From Parabacteroides timonensis (lineage in GTDB: Bacteria > Bacteroidota > Bacteroidia > Bacteroidales > Tannerellaceae), in contig NZ_LT669941.1 of the NCBI RefSeq assembly GCF_900128505.1, forward strand, positions 3,952,728 through 4,016,727: a stretch of DNA of 64,000 nt, written 5' to 3'. Position numbers and translations under genes: made by a program. Of this stretch, positions 9,585 through 17,438 are shown piece by piece. How positions within the stretch are numbered: position 1 is the stretch's first letter; the number at the start of each line of letters is the position of its first letter. The notes under the pieces were generated by a model. That model was not told the origin of the DNA, made no database searches, and saw only the letters and a list, made by a program, of their open reading frames with translations.

Positions 9585-9592
9585 CAAAGGTA
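9585..9592 (-). promoter_or_regulatory. Predicted promoter of tyrS
   Basis: TACCTTTG on the minus strand matches the Bacteroidetes -7 box, giving a leader of about 25-30 nt. No clear -33 element. Just upstream is a short heptad-like repeat (AATTGAAAATGGAG then AATTGAAAATAGAG). Confidence 0.55.
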
Positions 9593-9672
9593 CGACTTTA
9601 TAATTGAAAATGGAGAATTGAAAATAGAGAATTATTTGATACTGCAATGGTTAGTCGCTTTCGTTGCAGGGA

Positions 9673-10314
9673 TTAATAACCAATAGAAAAAATATTATGC
9701 ACATTGTTTTCCAAACCGGAAGCAAGTTCTTCAAGGGATAGATGCAATGAAGAGGCGATTTGTTGATACACAGCTTGTATATCAATCTTTTTATCATCTG
9801 TTTCTGCAAATATACGCTCAGGCCATGCCGATTGGAGTGCTGAGGGATTGAAATATGCACCAAAAGAAAGATAGAACCCTTGTGAGATTAACTGTTGTGC
9901 CAGTTCACCGTTGCCACGAAAACCGTGAATAATCCAAGGTGTTTGAGGTTTTACCATTTTCCTGGCAGCAATCAGTTCCGCCCAGGCTTTTACACAATGG
10001 ATAATAAGCGGTTTGCTCTTCTCGTTAGCTAATTCTGCTTGCTTCAGAAAGACTTCCTGCTGAATAGCCAAGGGAGTTTCCGCCAGCTTATCTAAACCCG
10101 CTTCACCAATAGCTACAACATTGGAAGCCGAGATTATCGATTCGAAACAAGATAACTGTTCACGTACATTATATATATACCACGGATGAATACCAACAGA
10201 ACAGTATGCAGCTGGTAAAGACAATTCGTAATCCTCTTTTATAATCGTATTCACAATCGTAATATCCTCCGGATGAACCGATGGCTGGTGAGTATGTATA
10301 TCGTAGTAAATCAT
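9673..10314 (-). CDS. TatD family metal-dependent hydrolase (short form)
   Basis: TIM-barrel metallohydrolase of the TatD DNase family. The metal ligands are visible: DIHTH at residues 5-9, GEAGLDK, IIHCVKAWAE, IIHGFRGN and ETDD near the end. At 213 residues it is shorter than the usual 255-260, typical of a Bacteroidetes subgroup. Its substrate (DNA, RNA or another phosphoester) is not known for this form. It follows yidD by 2 bp as the last gene of the hemD-rnpA-yidD run. Start ATG at 10314. Confidence 0.88.
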   Translation of the reverse strand: MIYYDIHTHQPSVHPEDITIVNTIIKEDYELSLPAAYCSVGIHPWYIYNVREQLSCFESIISASNVVAIGEAGLDKLAETPLAIQQEVFLKQAELANEKSKPLIIHCVKAWAELIAARKMVKPQTPWIIHGFRGNGELAQQLISQGFYLSFGAYFNPSALQSAWPERIFAETDDKKIDIQAVYQQIASSLHLSLEELASGLENNVHNIFSIGY

Positions 10315-10316
10315 AT

Positions 10317-10538
10317 TTACGGTACCGGATCATATCCGCTTCCCCCCCACGGATGACAGCGGAGTATTCGTTTGACAGCTAGGTAAAGTCCCTTGATCGG
10401 ACCATATTTCTTCAGGGCCTGCACAGCATATTCGGAACAGGTAGGTGTATACCTGCACGATGCCGGTGTCATAGGAGAAATACAATATTTATAGAAATAA
10501 ACCGGCAACAGGAGAAGTGTAGTAAAGAATTTCTTCAT
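10317..10538 (-). CDS. yidD: Membrane protein insertion efficiency factor YidD
   Basis: A 73-residue amphipathic membrane-associated protein thought to help YidC insert membrane proteins. It has the conserved cysteine-rich core CRYTPTCSEYA and the closing CHPWGGSGYDPVP of the family. The stop of rnpA and the start of yidD overlap as TAATG, so the two are translationally coupled. The pairing of rnpA and yidD is widely conserved. Confidence 0.97.
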   Translation of the reverse strand: MKKFFTTLLLLPVYFYKYCISPMTPASCRYTPTCSEYAVQALKKYGPIKGLYLAVKRILRCHPWGGSGYDPVP

Positions 10539-10924
10539 TATTCTTTGTCACGCAATACCTTGATTGCTTTTGTCATTGCTTTTTCCATATCTGCAAAAGG
10601 ATGTATCTCTTTATCCAGATAAAGGAAAGCAACAAGCATACGCTTATTTTTTTCTGTCAACGGATCGATCAGATCGTATTTACGTACCCGGTAGGCTTCA
10701 CGGACCTGACGTTTGATCAGGTTTCGTTTTACGGCACGCTTAAATTTTTTCTTGGGAACGCTGATCAGGATAGAGACAGGAGCAGACATCTCCTCTTCCA
10801 GCGGTAAATAAACAACCCGCAGTGGAAACGCTACAAACGATTGCCCTTTTTCGAATAACAGGTCAATGTAACGTTTCCACGACAGGCGCTCTTCTTTAGA
10901 AAGGGTATACCTTTTATTTTCCAT
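10538..10924 (-). CDS. rnpA: Ribonuclease P protein component
   Basis: Protein subunit of RNase P, which matures tRNA 5' ends. The signature RNR region appears as KKKFKRAVKRNLIKRQVREAYR (about residues 62-83), highly basic. I prefer the ATG at 10924 (MENKRYTLSKEERL); a GTG five codons upstream is also open. The start lies inside the end of hemD. It is encoded with yidD but not beside rpmH/dnaA here, the arrangement seen in Bacteroidales. Confidence 0.96.
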   Translation of the reverse strand: MENKRYTLSKEERLSWKRYIDLLFEKGQSFVAFPLRVVYLPLEEEMSAPVSILISVPKKKFKRAVKRNLIKRQVREAYRVRKYDLIDPLTEKNKRMLVAFLYLDKEIHPFADMEKAMTKAIKVLRDKE

Positions 10925-11687
10925 TCTTTTTATTTCCACCCAACTCTTTCTTCAGATATAGATCCAAAGCAGCCGTCATTGAAGGAGCTTCGGGAGTAGG
11001 CGCTTCCACATCCAGCCTGAGGCCGGCATCCTTTACAGCTTTCGCCGTTGTAGGACCAAAGCAACCGATCTTTATATCTTCCTGCTTGAAGTCGGGGAAG
11101 TTCTTCAATAATGAAGAAATACCTGAAGGACTGAAGAATACCAACATATCGTAATCAAATTTCTCATCTTTAGCAAATTCGTTACTTACTGTTCTATACA
11201 TTACAGCCTTCGTATAGTTGATCTTTTTTGCATCCAGCATAGCAGTCAAATCTTCTTTATGCACGTCAGATACAGGCACAAGATATTTCTCCTTTGCATG
11301 CTTTGCAATAACGGTAACCAAATCTTCAGGTTTCCCGGTCTGGCCGAAAAATATTTTACGTTTTCTATACACGATATACTTCTGAAGATAAACTGCAATA
11401 GCTTCCGTCATACAGAAATATTTCATTGTTTCCGGAATGGTGACACGTAGTTCTTCACATAAATGAAAAAAGTGGTCAATAGCAGTACGAGCAGTAAAAA
11501 TTACTGCCGAATAGTCCAGAATAGAAATTCTCTGCTGTCTGAACTCTTTAGATGAAAGAGCTTCTACTTTGATAAAAGGACGGAAGTCGATTTCAACCCC
11601 ATATTTCTCTGCAATGTCGAAATACGGTGACTTCTCGGATGCAGGCTTCGGTTGCGATACCAACAACTTTTTGATGTTCAATGCCAT
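10914..11687 (-). CDS. hemD: Uroporphyrinogen-III synthase
   Basis: Cytosolic enzyme of the tetrapyrrole pathway that cyclizes and inverts ring D of hydroxymethylbilane, 257 residues. The two-lobed HemD pattern shows in SAVIFTARTAIDHFF (about 54-68), LVFFSPSGISSLLKNF (about 181-196) and IGCFGPTTAKAVKDAGL (about 207-223). Sequence conservation in this family is low, but these glycine/serine-rich turns are typical. It overlaps the upstream DUF4271 gene by 10 nt and has its own possible -7 box within that gene. Confidence 0.9.
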   Translation of the reverse strand: MALNIKKLLVSQPKPASEKSPYFDIAEKYGVEIDFRPFIKVEALSSKEFRQQRISILDYSAVIFTARTAIDHFFHLCEELRVTIPETMKYFCMTEAIAVYLQKYIVYRKRKIFFGQTGKPEDLVTVIAKHAKEKYLVPVSDVHKEDLTAMLDAKKINYTKAVMYRTVSNEFAKDEKFDYDMLVFFSPSGISSLLKNFPDFKQEDIKIGCFGPTTAKAVKDAGLRLDVEAPTPEAPSMTAALDLYLKKELGGNKKNGK

Positions 11688-12406
11688 AGAGTACTCGTCT
11701 CGATAAAGTTATACAAAAAAATCATACCTTCGTACAAAAATATAAGAGGTAAAATTTCTTGGGTGCAAAGGTACAAACTAATATATAATAATCCGACATT
11801 ATTCTTGTGAAATATCCGTATTGTCTTATAAATTATTACAAAACGACACAAAAAATAGAAAATACAAAACAATATAACGGGAGCCAATGTTTTACTACCT
11901 ACGAACAATAACCAAAGCACCGGAATGTATAATAAAATGCCCCAGCTACCCATTATCGCATTATAACTTTTTTTCCAGAATCTATACTTATCCGGAGAGG
12001 TAAAAACAAATCCCAAAAGAGAATTACAGAATTGCTTAAACTGGAAGAACAGGAGTAGTACACAAAAAATAAAAACAATTGTAAAAAGGACTTCTTTCTC
12101 TCCCAGGTGACTGACTATTCCCCTTACCCGGGCAATAGTAAACAATGCTATACTACACAGGAATAGGGCCTGAAAAATCATAAAATGGCGAAAGAAAGTC
12201 TCACTTTTCCCTACCGTTTCATCAAACAAATTCTGCCGTTCTTTCAAATACACGACATCTTTCAACATCTTTATAAAATGCTGATAATTAGCGCGGAATA
12301 TAATCGCGAAGGCGACCAGCAAGGATAGTAGCAATGAAAAGATCACATCATCTACCAACTGTCCGTCCCACAAACGAATTCCCACATATCCTTCAAACAT
12401 ATTCAT
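11678..12406 (-). CDS. DUF4271 family integral membrane protein
   Basis: A Bacteroidetes-specific membrane protein with about six transmembrane helices (for example FSLLLSLLVAFAIIF, IVFIFCVLLLFF and WGILLYIPVLWLLFV). Its function is not known. It is regularly found immediately upstream of hemD, and it overlaps hemD by 10 nt here. I place the start at the ATG at 12406: the -7 box at 12426-12433 leaves almost no leader for a TTG three codons earlier. No enzymatic motif is visible. Confidence 0.85.
   Translation of the reverse strand: MNMFEGYVGIRLWDGQLVDDVIFSLLLSLLVAFAIIFRANYQHFIKMLKDVVYLKERQNLFDETVGKSETFFRHFMIFQALFLCSIALFTIARVRGIVSHLGEKEVLFTIVFIFCVLLLFFQFKQFCNSLLGFVFTSPDKYRFWKKSYNAIMGSWGILLYIPVLWLLFVGSKTLAPVILFCIFYFLCRFVIIYKTIRIFHKNNVGLLYISLYLCTQEILPLIFLYEGMIFLYNFIETSTLWH
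11766..11773 (-). promoter_or_regulatory. Predicted internal promoter for hemD-rnpA-yidD
   Basis: TACCTTTG on the minus strand, an exact -7 match, inside the 3' end of the DUF4271 gene and about 79 nt before the hemD start. No clear -33 element. Confidence 0.45.
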
Positions 12407-12425
12407 GCATTGCAATTTAGCTCTG

Positions 12426-12433
12426 CAAAGATA
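12426..12433 (-). promoter_or_regulatory. Predicted promoter of the DUF4271-hemD operon
   Basis: TATCTTTG on the minus strand matches TAnnTTTG. The likely transcript start is about 10-15 nt before the ATG at 12406. The region where a -33 element would lie is occupied by the heptad repeats at 12440-12525. Confidence 0.5.
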
Positions 12434-12439
12434 GGGAAT

Positions 12440-12525
12440 TTTTCAGTTGACAGTTGACAAGTGACAGTTGACAGTTAGGAAAAAATCCGTCAACTATCAT
12501 CTGTCAACTGTCATCTATCAACTGA
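12440..12525. repeat. Inverted array of heptad repeats at the end of lpdA
   Basis: The left side is runs of CAGTTGA (12444, 12451, 12465), the right side runs of TCAACT-type heptads (12490, 12504, 12518). Together they form a long imperfect inverted repeat whose outer arms are TTTTCAGTTGA and its complement. The lpdA stop codon and last residues lie inside the right arm. It may form the 3' structure of lpdA mRNA while sitting upstream of the DUF4271 promoter. Related TCATCTG heptads recur at 47341-47440. Confidence 0.7.
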
Positions 12526-13870
12526 AAAGAGCCTCTTTTATGATCTCACCAACAGTTGGATGCGGGAAAACAATTGAACGTAATTCATCAGCTTTCATTC
12601 CTTTTTCTATTGCAAGGCCTGCAATAACGATCAGTTCAGATGCAGGATTGCCCAACAGATGAGCACCGATCACCGTTTCATCTTCAGCCAGGAGCAATTT
12701 ACAAACACCATTTCCCTGTTCGTTCTCAGCCACAAAACGACCGGAGAAAGCCATCGGCAATTTTTTTACAATATAAGGGATCCCTTCTGACTGTAATTCC
12801 TCCTCCGTCTTACCGACACCTGCTATTTCAGGATTGGTATAGACTACCCCCGGAATTGCTTTATAACTCATACCGGCTCCGGTTTTTCCCAAGATATGTT
12901 TTATCGCAACCTCGGCTTCGCTCACAGCCGTATGAGCCAACAAAGAGTTAGCCGTAATATCTCCACAAGCATACACATTCGACAGAGAGGTTTGCATATA
13001 CTCATTCACCTTTATACCATTACGGAAAGGCTCCAATGATAAAGTTTCCAATCCAAACCCCTTCGTTACAGGACGGCGACCTACACTCAACAAGACCTTT
13101 TCACCCTGGATCACAAAGCTTTCTCCATCTTTCTCAACGGTCACTTCACCTCCATGAACGGCAGTTACTTTATGGCTCAGATAAAACTGAATACCTCTTT
13201 TGGCGTATTCAGCCTGGAGCATTTCAGAAAGTTCTTTATCCATCGGCCCCAGTATCTTATCCAGCATTTCCACCACATGAACTTCAGCCCCCATGCTGTT
13301 AAAGAAAGAAGCGAATTCCATACCGATCACTCCTCCACCGATAATGACAAGAGAAGCAGGAAGCTCTTTTGTTTGCAGGGCTTCACGACTGGTCCAGTAA
13401 TCGGTTTCCGCCAGACCGGGGATAGGAGGAATAACTGTTTCCGATCCCGTACACAGTAATAGGTTAGTAGCCTCATACACTTCTTCTCCACAAGCAATAG
13501 AGATCGTGCCGTCGGCAGTACGTCCTTTTATCTCCGCTTCCCCAACAATAACAACGACACCATTCTCCGTCATCTTCATACGGATACCGGCAGTCAGTTT
13601 CTTTACGACCTTATTTTTACGGGCGATAATTTTAGGGAAGTCGAAAGCCGGATTTTCTGCTTTTACCGCATACTTAGACGCGTGTTTGATCGTATCATAT
13701 ACTTTAGCTGAATAGAGTAAAGTTTTCGTTGGAACACAGCCTTCGTTCAGACAAACACCTCCTAAAGCGTTTTTCTCGAAAAGTACGGTAGAAAGTCCAC
13801 CGGCAGCCGCTCTTTCAGCAGCCGTATAACCGGCAGGTCCTCCACCGATTATAGCAACATCGTATTTCAT
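12518..13870 (-). CDS. lpdA: Dihydrolipoyl dehydrogenase
   Basis: FAD-dependent flavoprotein that reoxidizes dihydrolipoamide of 2-oxo-acid dehydrogenase or glycine cleavage complexes, 450 residues. Visible are the N-terminal FAD motif IIGGGPAGYTAAERAA, the redox-active disulfide in GGVCLNEGCVPTK (Cys about 40 and 45), an NAD motif VIIGGGVIGMEFASFF (about 173-188), the second FAD site YACGDIT, and the C-terminal His-Glu pair in HPTVGE. The gene stands alone here, so the complex it serves is encoded elsewhere. Its stop codon is embedded in the heptad repeat array. Confidence 0.97.
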   Translation of the reverse strand: MKYDVAIIGGGPAGYTAAERAAAGGLSTVLFEKNALGGVCLNEGCVPTKTLLYSAKVYDTIKHASKYAVKAENPAFDFPKIIARKNKVVKKLTAGIRMKMTENGVVVIVGEAEIKGRTADGTISIACGEEVYEATNLLLCTGSETVIPPIPGLAETDYWTSREALQTKELPASLVIIGGGVIGMEFASFFNSMGAEVHVVEMLDKILGPMDKELSEMLQAEYAKRGIQFYLSHKVTAVHGGEVTVEKDGESFVIQGEKVLLSVGRRPVTKGFGLETLSLEPFRNGIKVNEYMQTSLSNVYACGDITANSLLAHTAVSEAEVAIKHILGKTGAGMSYKAIPGVVYTNPEIAGVGKTEEELQSEGIPYIVKKLPMAFSGRFVAENEQGNGVCKLLLAEDETVIGAHLLGNPASELIVIAGLAIEKGMKADELRSIVFPHPTVGEIIKEALFS

Positions 13871-13916
13871 GTTATCAGATTTAATTAAGTTTTATATTGT
13901 GATTCTATTTATCATT

Positions 13917-14339
13917 CTACAATAGTCCGGCATTACTTTTGATCTCGATATCCGGATTGAACTTCTTCAGTAACTTTACAAACTCTTTTTCGTTCTGTGG
14001 GGATATCAGCATCCACATTTTACCTTCTTTCCATATCACAATCCGATCCAGGGATAAAGAATAACTGAAAACAGGAAGAATGGACGGTTGCAGCGCCTCT
14101 ATATCAGCAATAGCAATTTCCTTTTTAGGAAAGAAACCACAACGAAGCAACAACATACCGTCGGCCGTAACCACATAGTAAGTATTGAAAAACACATGCA
14201 AAGTCAATGCACTGGCAACCAAAGAAGTAACAATCGCCGCCACATTCTGATGCAGTACGGATACGACACACAGAACTGCCAACACAATGATCAACAGATG
14301 GTACCACCACCCGATCTTAGATTTAAAGACTCTATCCAT
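13917..14339 (-). CDS. Small membrane protein with bacterial PH-like domain
   Basis: 140 residues. Two N-terminal transmembrane helices (WWYHLLIIVLAVLCVVSVL and AAIVTSLVASALTLHVFF) are followed by a beta-rich cytoplasmic part (about 58-130: YYVVTADGMLLLRCGFFPKKEI onward) that looks like a bacterial PH domain (bPH family). Its function is unknown. It starts 1 bp after the stop of the gene at 14341, so the two are coupled, and they look like related proteins with the same helix-helix-PH layout. Confidence 0.7.
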   Translation of the reverse strand: MDRVFKSKIGWWYHLLIIVLAVLCVVSVLHQNVAAIVTSLVASALTLHVFFNTYYVVTADGMLLLRCGFFPKKEIAIADIEALQPSILPVFSYSLSLDRIVIWKEGKMWMLISPQNEKEFVKLLKKFNPDIEIKSNAGLL

Positions 14340-14340
14340 T

Positions 14341-14724
14341 TTACGAATTTTCGCGCAAGATAGTCATTTCTTCATTTACTTGTTGTAAAGCATCCACAAA
14401 TCCTTCCGTATCGACCGGATAGACAGTGTTTGTATATTCTTTATCCTTATAAGGTTTAGTGTAATATACGACTACACTACCCGATTCTTTTACAAACACT
14501 TTATCGATCGACTCAACAGGAATAGCCACAAAATTTCCCTGAGTCAAATACTTTCCGTCAATCTGATAAGGCCCGACCGCCCAAAGAGCCACAATCAAGA
14601 TGATTATATAAGCATACCAAGGAACCTCATTCAAATACAACAATCCGAAAATAATAAGCAAACAAACAGCGATCGACACATGTTTCGGAGTGATTACTCG
14701 TTTTCTAAATGCTTTCTTTTCCAT
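14341..14724 (-). CDS. Small membrane protein, PH-domain-like partner
   Basis: 127 residues from the ATG at 14724 (an open frame extends 10 codons further). Two transmembrane helices (HVSIAVCLLIIFGLLYL and YAYIIILIVALWAVG) are followed by a short beta-rich domain with IPVESIDKVFVKESGSVVV. The pattern matches its downstream neighbour, so I read the two as a tandem pair of bPH-like membrane proteins. No catalytic residues are seen. The family is recognised only by layout. Confidence 0.6.
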   Translation of the reverse strand: MEKKAFRKRVITPKHVSIAVCLLIIFGLLYLNEVPWYAYIIILIVALWAVGPYQIDGKYLTQGNFVAIPVESIDKVFVKESGSVVVYYTKPYKDKEYTNTVYPVDTEGFVDALQQVNEEMTILRENS

Positions 14725-14810
14725 AACTTTATGTATTAAGTTGGTAATAAGCAATATTAAGCATTTTTGTCTACATAATCAAGCAGATTCCATTATTTTT
14801 ATGGTGTAAA

Positions 14811-14850
14811 TAAAAAGAAAATACGCCGTCACTTCCCAGTAACGACGTAT
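14811..14850 (-). terminator. Rho-independent terminator of the DUF3108-like gene
   Basis: On the minus strand, arms ATACGTCGTTAC and GTGACGGCGTAT form 12 pairs including two G-U, with a 6-nt loop, followed by TTTCTTTTTA. It ends the transcript of the gene at 14892-15587. Confidence 0.9.
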
Positions 14851-14891
14851 CCACTTAAACCGGTCAAACAATTCCAAAAGGAATATATTTT

Positions 14892-15587
14892 TTACTTTAC
14901 TTCTTCAAGTACAGAATATGACTGAAGTACGTTATTATTGTTGTATTGTTCTGTACGAACGACCCCGATATTAGGCGCATACCATTCATAGCCGTAACCT
15001 TCGATCGTTTCTTTCGGAGAACGTGATTTGATTTTAAATTTTACTTTCGTACAATCGAATGTACCTGCCGGGGTAGTGATCTCTTCTGTCTTCACATATT
15101 CACGATCGTAAATAGAAACGTTCTTTCTGTCTTTCCGATTCTTCTTTGAATAAATGTTGATCACTGCATCATCGAAATATACATCATCAGGAGAAGCACC
15201 TTTCGATACGCTCGGATAATTGATCACGGCGTCAGTAGCTGCCACTGCGGTATTCGTTGTAGAGACAAAAGACGGATTAGTAAGGACTTCTTTCATATCC
15301 ATAAAAAATTCGCCATCCTGGCAAAAAGCCTCCAGTTCACCTTTGTCGACAACCGTACCGCTATTGCTTGTGAATACGTAGTCAGCTTCGACTTCCAGTC
15401 CGCCTTGTTTGTTTTCCACCTCATCCACAACATAAGTCATCACTCCTGACAGGTTGCCTTTGCCATCATAACTCTTTTTCACTAGTTTAGTACCTTTTGT
15501 CGTAGGAAAAAAGAATGTACAATCTTGTGCCATCGCCCCGCCTGCCAACATGGAGGCTAAAGCTAACAGTAAAACTTTAGATTTCAT
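14892..15587 (-). CDS. Secreted DUF3108-like (TapB-like) protein
   Basis: 231 residues with a cleavable signal peptide (MKSKVLLLALASMLAGGAMA, cleaved before QDCTF). The mature protein is a beta-rich single domain. Its motif TTPAGTFDCTKVKFKIKSRS, followed by YEWYAPNIGVVRTEQ, recalls DUF3108/TapB-type periplasmic proteins. The role is unknown. It is a single-gene unit: its own terminator lies downstream, and it diverges from nadB. Confidence 0.7.
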   Translation of the reverse strand: MKSKVLLLALASMLAGGAMAQDCTFFFPTTKGTKLVKKSYDGKGNLSGVMTYVVDEVENKQGGLEVEADYVFTSNSGTVVDKGELEAFCQDGEFFMDMKEVLTNPSFVSTTNTAVAATDAVINYPSVSKGASPDDVYFDDAVINIYSKKNRKDRKNVSIYDREYVKTEEITTPAGTFDCTKVKFKIKSRSPKETIEGYGYEWYAPNIGVVRTEQYNNNNVLQSYSVLEEVK

Positions 15588-15758
15588 TTTTATAACGTTT
15601 AAGTATTAATAATAAGCCGGATATCCAATGCGTAGTTAAAACAGGGGAAGCCTGCGAATGTTTATGGCTTTTCTTTTAAAAATAGCAAAAGAATAAGTAT
15701 TTCGGGAGTTTTTAACCGAAAGGGCGGCGGGAATGGTACAACCATAAAAGTTAATTCC

Positions 15759-15766
15759 TAACTTTG
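15759..15766 (+). promoter_or_regulatory. Predicted promoter of nadB
   Basis: TAACTTTG matches TAnnTTTG and lies 22 bp before the nadB ATG, giving a very short leader. No clear -33 TTTG is seen. Confidence 0.5.
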
Positions 15767-15788
15767 GCGCTCTAAATAGTAATGTCTT

Positions 15789-17357
15789 ATGGTACAAAGA
15801 TTCGATTTCTTAGTGATAGGTTCCGGTATTGCAGGAATGAGTTTCGCTCTTAAAGTAGCCAATAAAGGGAAAGTAGCCCTTGTATGCAAAACTAATCTGG
15901 AAGAAGCCAACACCTATTTCGCACAGGGCGGTATCGCCTCGGTAACCAACCTGATTGTTGACAATTTCGACAAGCATATTGAAGATACAATGATTGCCGG
16001 CGACTGGCTCAGCGACCGCGGCGCAGTTGAAAAGGTGGTGCGTAACGCGCCTCAGCAAATCAAAGAACTGATCAGCTGGGGAGTTGATTTCGATAAAGAT
16101 GAAAAAGGAAACTTCGACCTGCATCGTGAAGGCGGCCACTCCGAGTTCCGTATCCTACACCATAAAGACAACACAGGTGCAGAAATACAGGACAGCTTGA
16201 TTCAAGCTATCCAGAAACATCCCAATATCACTGTATTTGAAAATCATTTTGCCATCGAAATACTGACACAACACCACCTGGGTGTTACCGTCACCCGCCA
16301 GACACCGGATATAGAATGTTATGGTGCCTATATCATGGATCCGGACGGAAGGATCGATACTTTCCTGTCGAAAGTAACCCTTATCGCAACAGGGGGTGTC
16401 GGTGCCGTTTATCAGACAACTACCAACCCGTTGGTGGCTACCGGCGACGGTATTGCTATGGTTTACCGTGCCAAAGGGACTGTAAAAGATATGGAATTTG
16501 TGCAATTCCACCCGACCGCCCTGTTCCATCCGGGCGACCGTCCTTCTTTCCTGATCACAGAGGCCATGCGTGGTTATGGCGGTGTGCTCCGTACGAAAGA
16601 CGGCAAAGAATTCATGCAGAAATATGACAAACGTCTCTCACTGGCTCCGCGTGATATCGTGGCACGTGCCATTAAGAACGAAATGGATACCCGGGGCGAT
16701 GATCATGTTTATCTGGATGTCACTCACAAAGATCCGGAAGAAACAAAGAAACATTTCCCGAACATTTACGAGAAATGTCTGAGCCTGGGAATCGATATTA
16801 CTAAAGATTATATCCCGGTAGCACCTGCCGCCCATTATCTTTGCGGAGGTATCCAGGTCGACCTGGATGCGCGTTCATCTATCGACCGCCTGTATGCCGT
16901 CGGCGAATGTTCCTGCACCGGCCTGCATGGTGGAAACCGCCTAGCATCCAACTCGCTGATCGAAGCGGTTGTTTATGCCGATGCTGCCGCCAAGCATAGT
17001 CTGAGCATTATCGACTCATTAAAATACCAGGAGAATATTCCGGAATGGAATGACGAAGGAACCACTTCCCTGGAAGAAATGGTATTGATTACCCAGAGTG
17101 TCAAAGAAGTAGGGCAGATTATGAGTACTTATGTCGGTATCGTCCGTTCCGACCTGCGCCTGAAACGTGCCTGGGATCGCCTGGATATCATCTACGAAGA
17201 AACAGAAAGCCTCTTCAAGCGGTCGGTTGCCTCCAAAGATATTTGTGAGTTGCGTAATATGATCAATGTGGGGTATCTGATCATGCGACAGGCTATCGAA
17301 CGAAAGGAAAGCCGGGGATTGCATTATACGCTGGACTATCCCCCGGTAAAGAAATAG
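15789..17357 (+). CDS. nadB: L-aspartate oxidase
   Basis: FAD enzyme that oxidizes L-aspartate to iminoaspartate, the first step of NAD synthesis, 522 residues. It has the N-terminal FAD motif VIGSGIAGMSFALKVA, the substrate-region words NTYFAQGGIASV and GGHSEFRILHH, the FAD-site block CGGIQVDLDARSSIDRLYAV with GECSCTGLHGGNRLASNSLI, and a C-terminal helical domain. NadB is distinguished from succinate dehydrogenase SdhA by this NTYFAQGG/HSEFRI pattern. nadA and nadC are not in the window. A strong terminator follows. Confidence 0.96.
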   Translation: MVQRFDFLVIGSGIAGMSFALKVANKGKVALVCKTNLEEANTYFAQGGIASVTNLIVDNFDKHIEDTMIAGDWLSDRGAVEKVVRNAPQQIKELISWGVDFDKDEKGNFDLHREGGHSEFRILHHKDNTGAEIQDSLIQAIQKHPNITVFENHFAIEILTQHHLGVTVTRQTPDIECYGAYIMDPDGRIDTFLSKVTLIATGGVGAVYQTTTNPLVATGDGIAMVYRAKGTVKDMEFVQFHPTALFHPGDRPSFLITEAMRGYGGVLRTKDGKEFMQKYDKRLSLAPRDIVARAIKNEMDTRGDDHVYLDVTHKDPEETKKHFPNIYEKCLSLGIDITKDYIPVAPAAHYLCGGIQVDLDARSSIDRLYAVGECSCTGLHGGNRLASNSLIEAVVYADAAAKHSLSIIDSLKYQENIPEWNDEGTTSLEEMVLITQSVKEVGQIMSTYVGIVRSDLRLKRAWDRLDIIYEETESLFKRSVASKDICELRNMINVGYLIMRQAIERKESRGLHYTLDYPPVKK

Positions 17358-17363
17358 AACACG

Positions 17364-17400
17364 TATCCCCCAATCTTGTAAAATTGGGGGATATCTTTTT
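17364..17400 (+). terminator. Rho-independent terminator of nadB
   Basis: An 11-bp stem (TATCCCCCAAT with ATTGGGGGATA, 8-nt loop) followed by TCTTTTT, 7 bp after the nadB stop. It separates nadB from the convergent DUF5107 gene. Confidence 0.93.
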
Positions 17401-17438
17401 AATAATCGCAAGGAGGAAACTAATCTTAGCCTATATAA

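Noticed and set aside
10925..10939. GTG start for rnpA
   Set aside because: The ATG at 10924 fits the usual family N-terminus better; the GTG remains possible.
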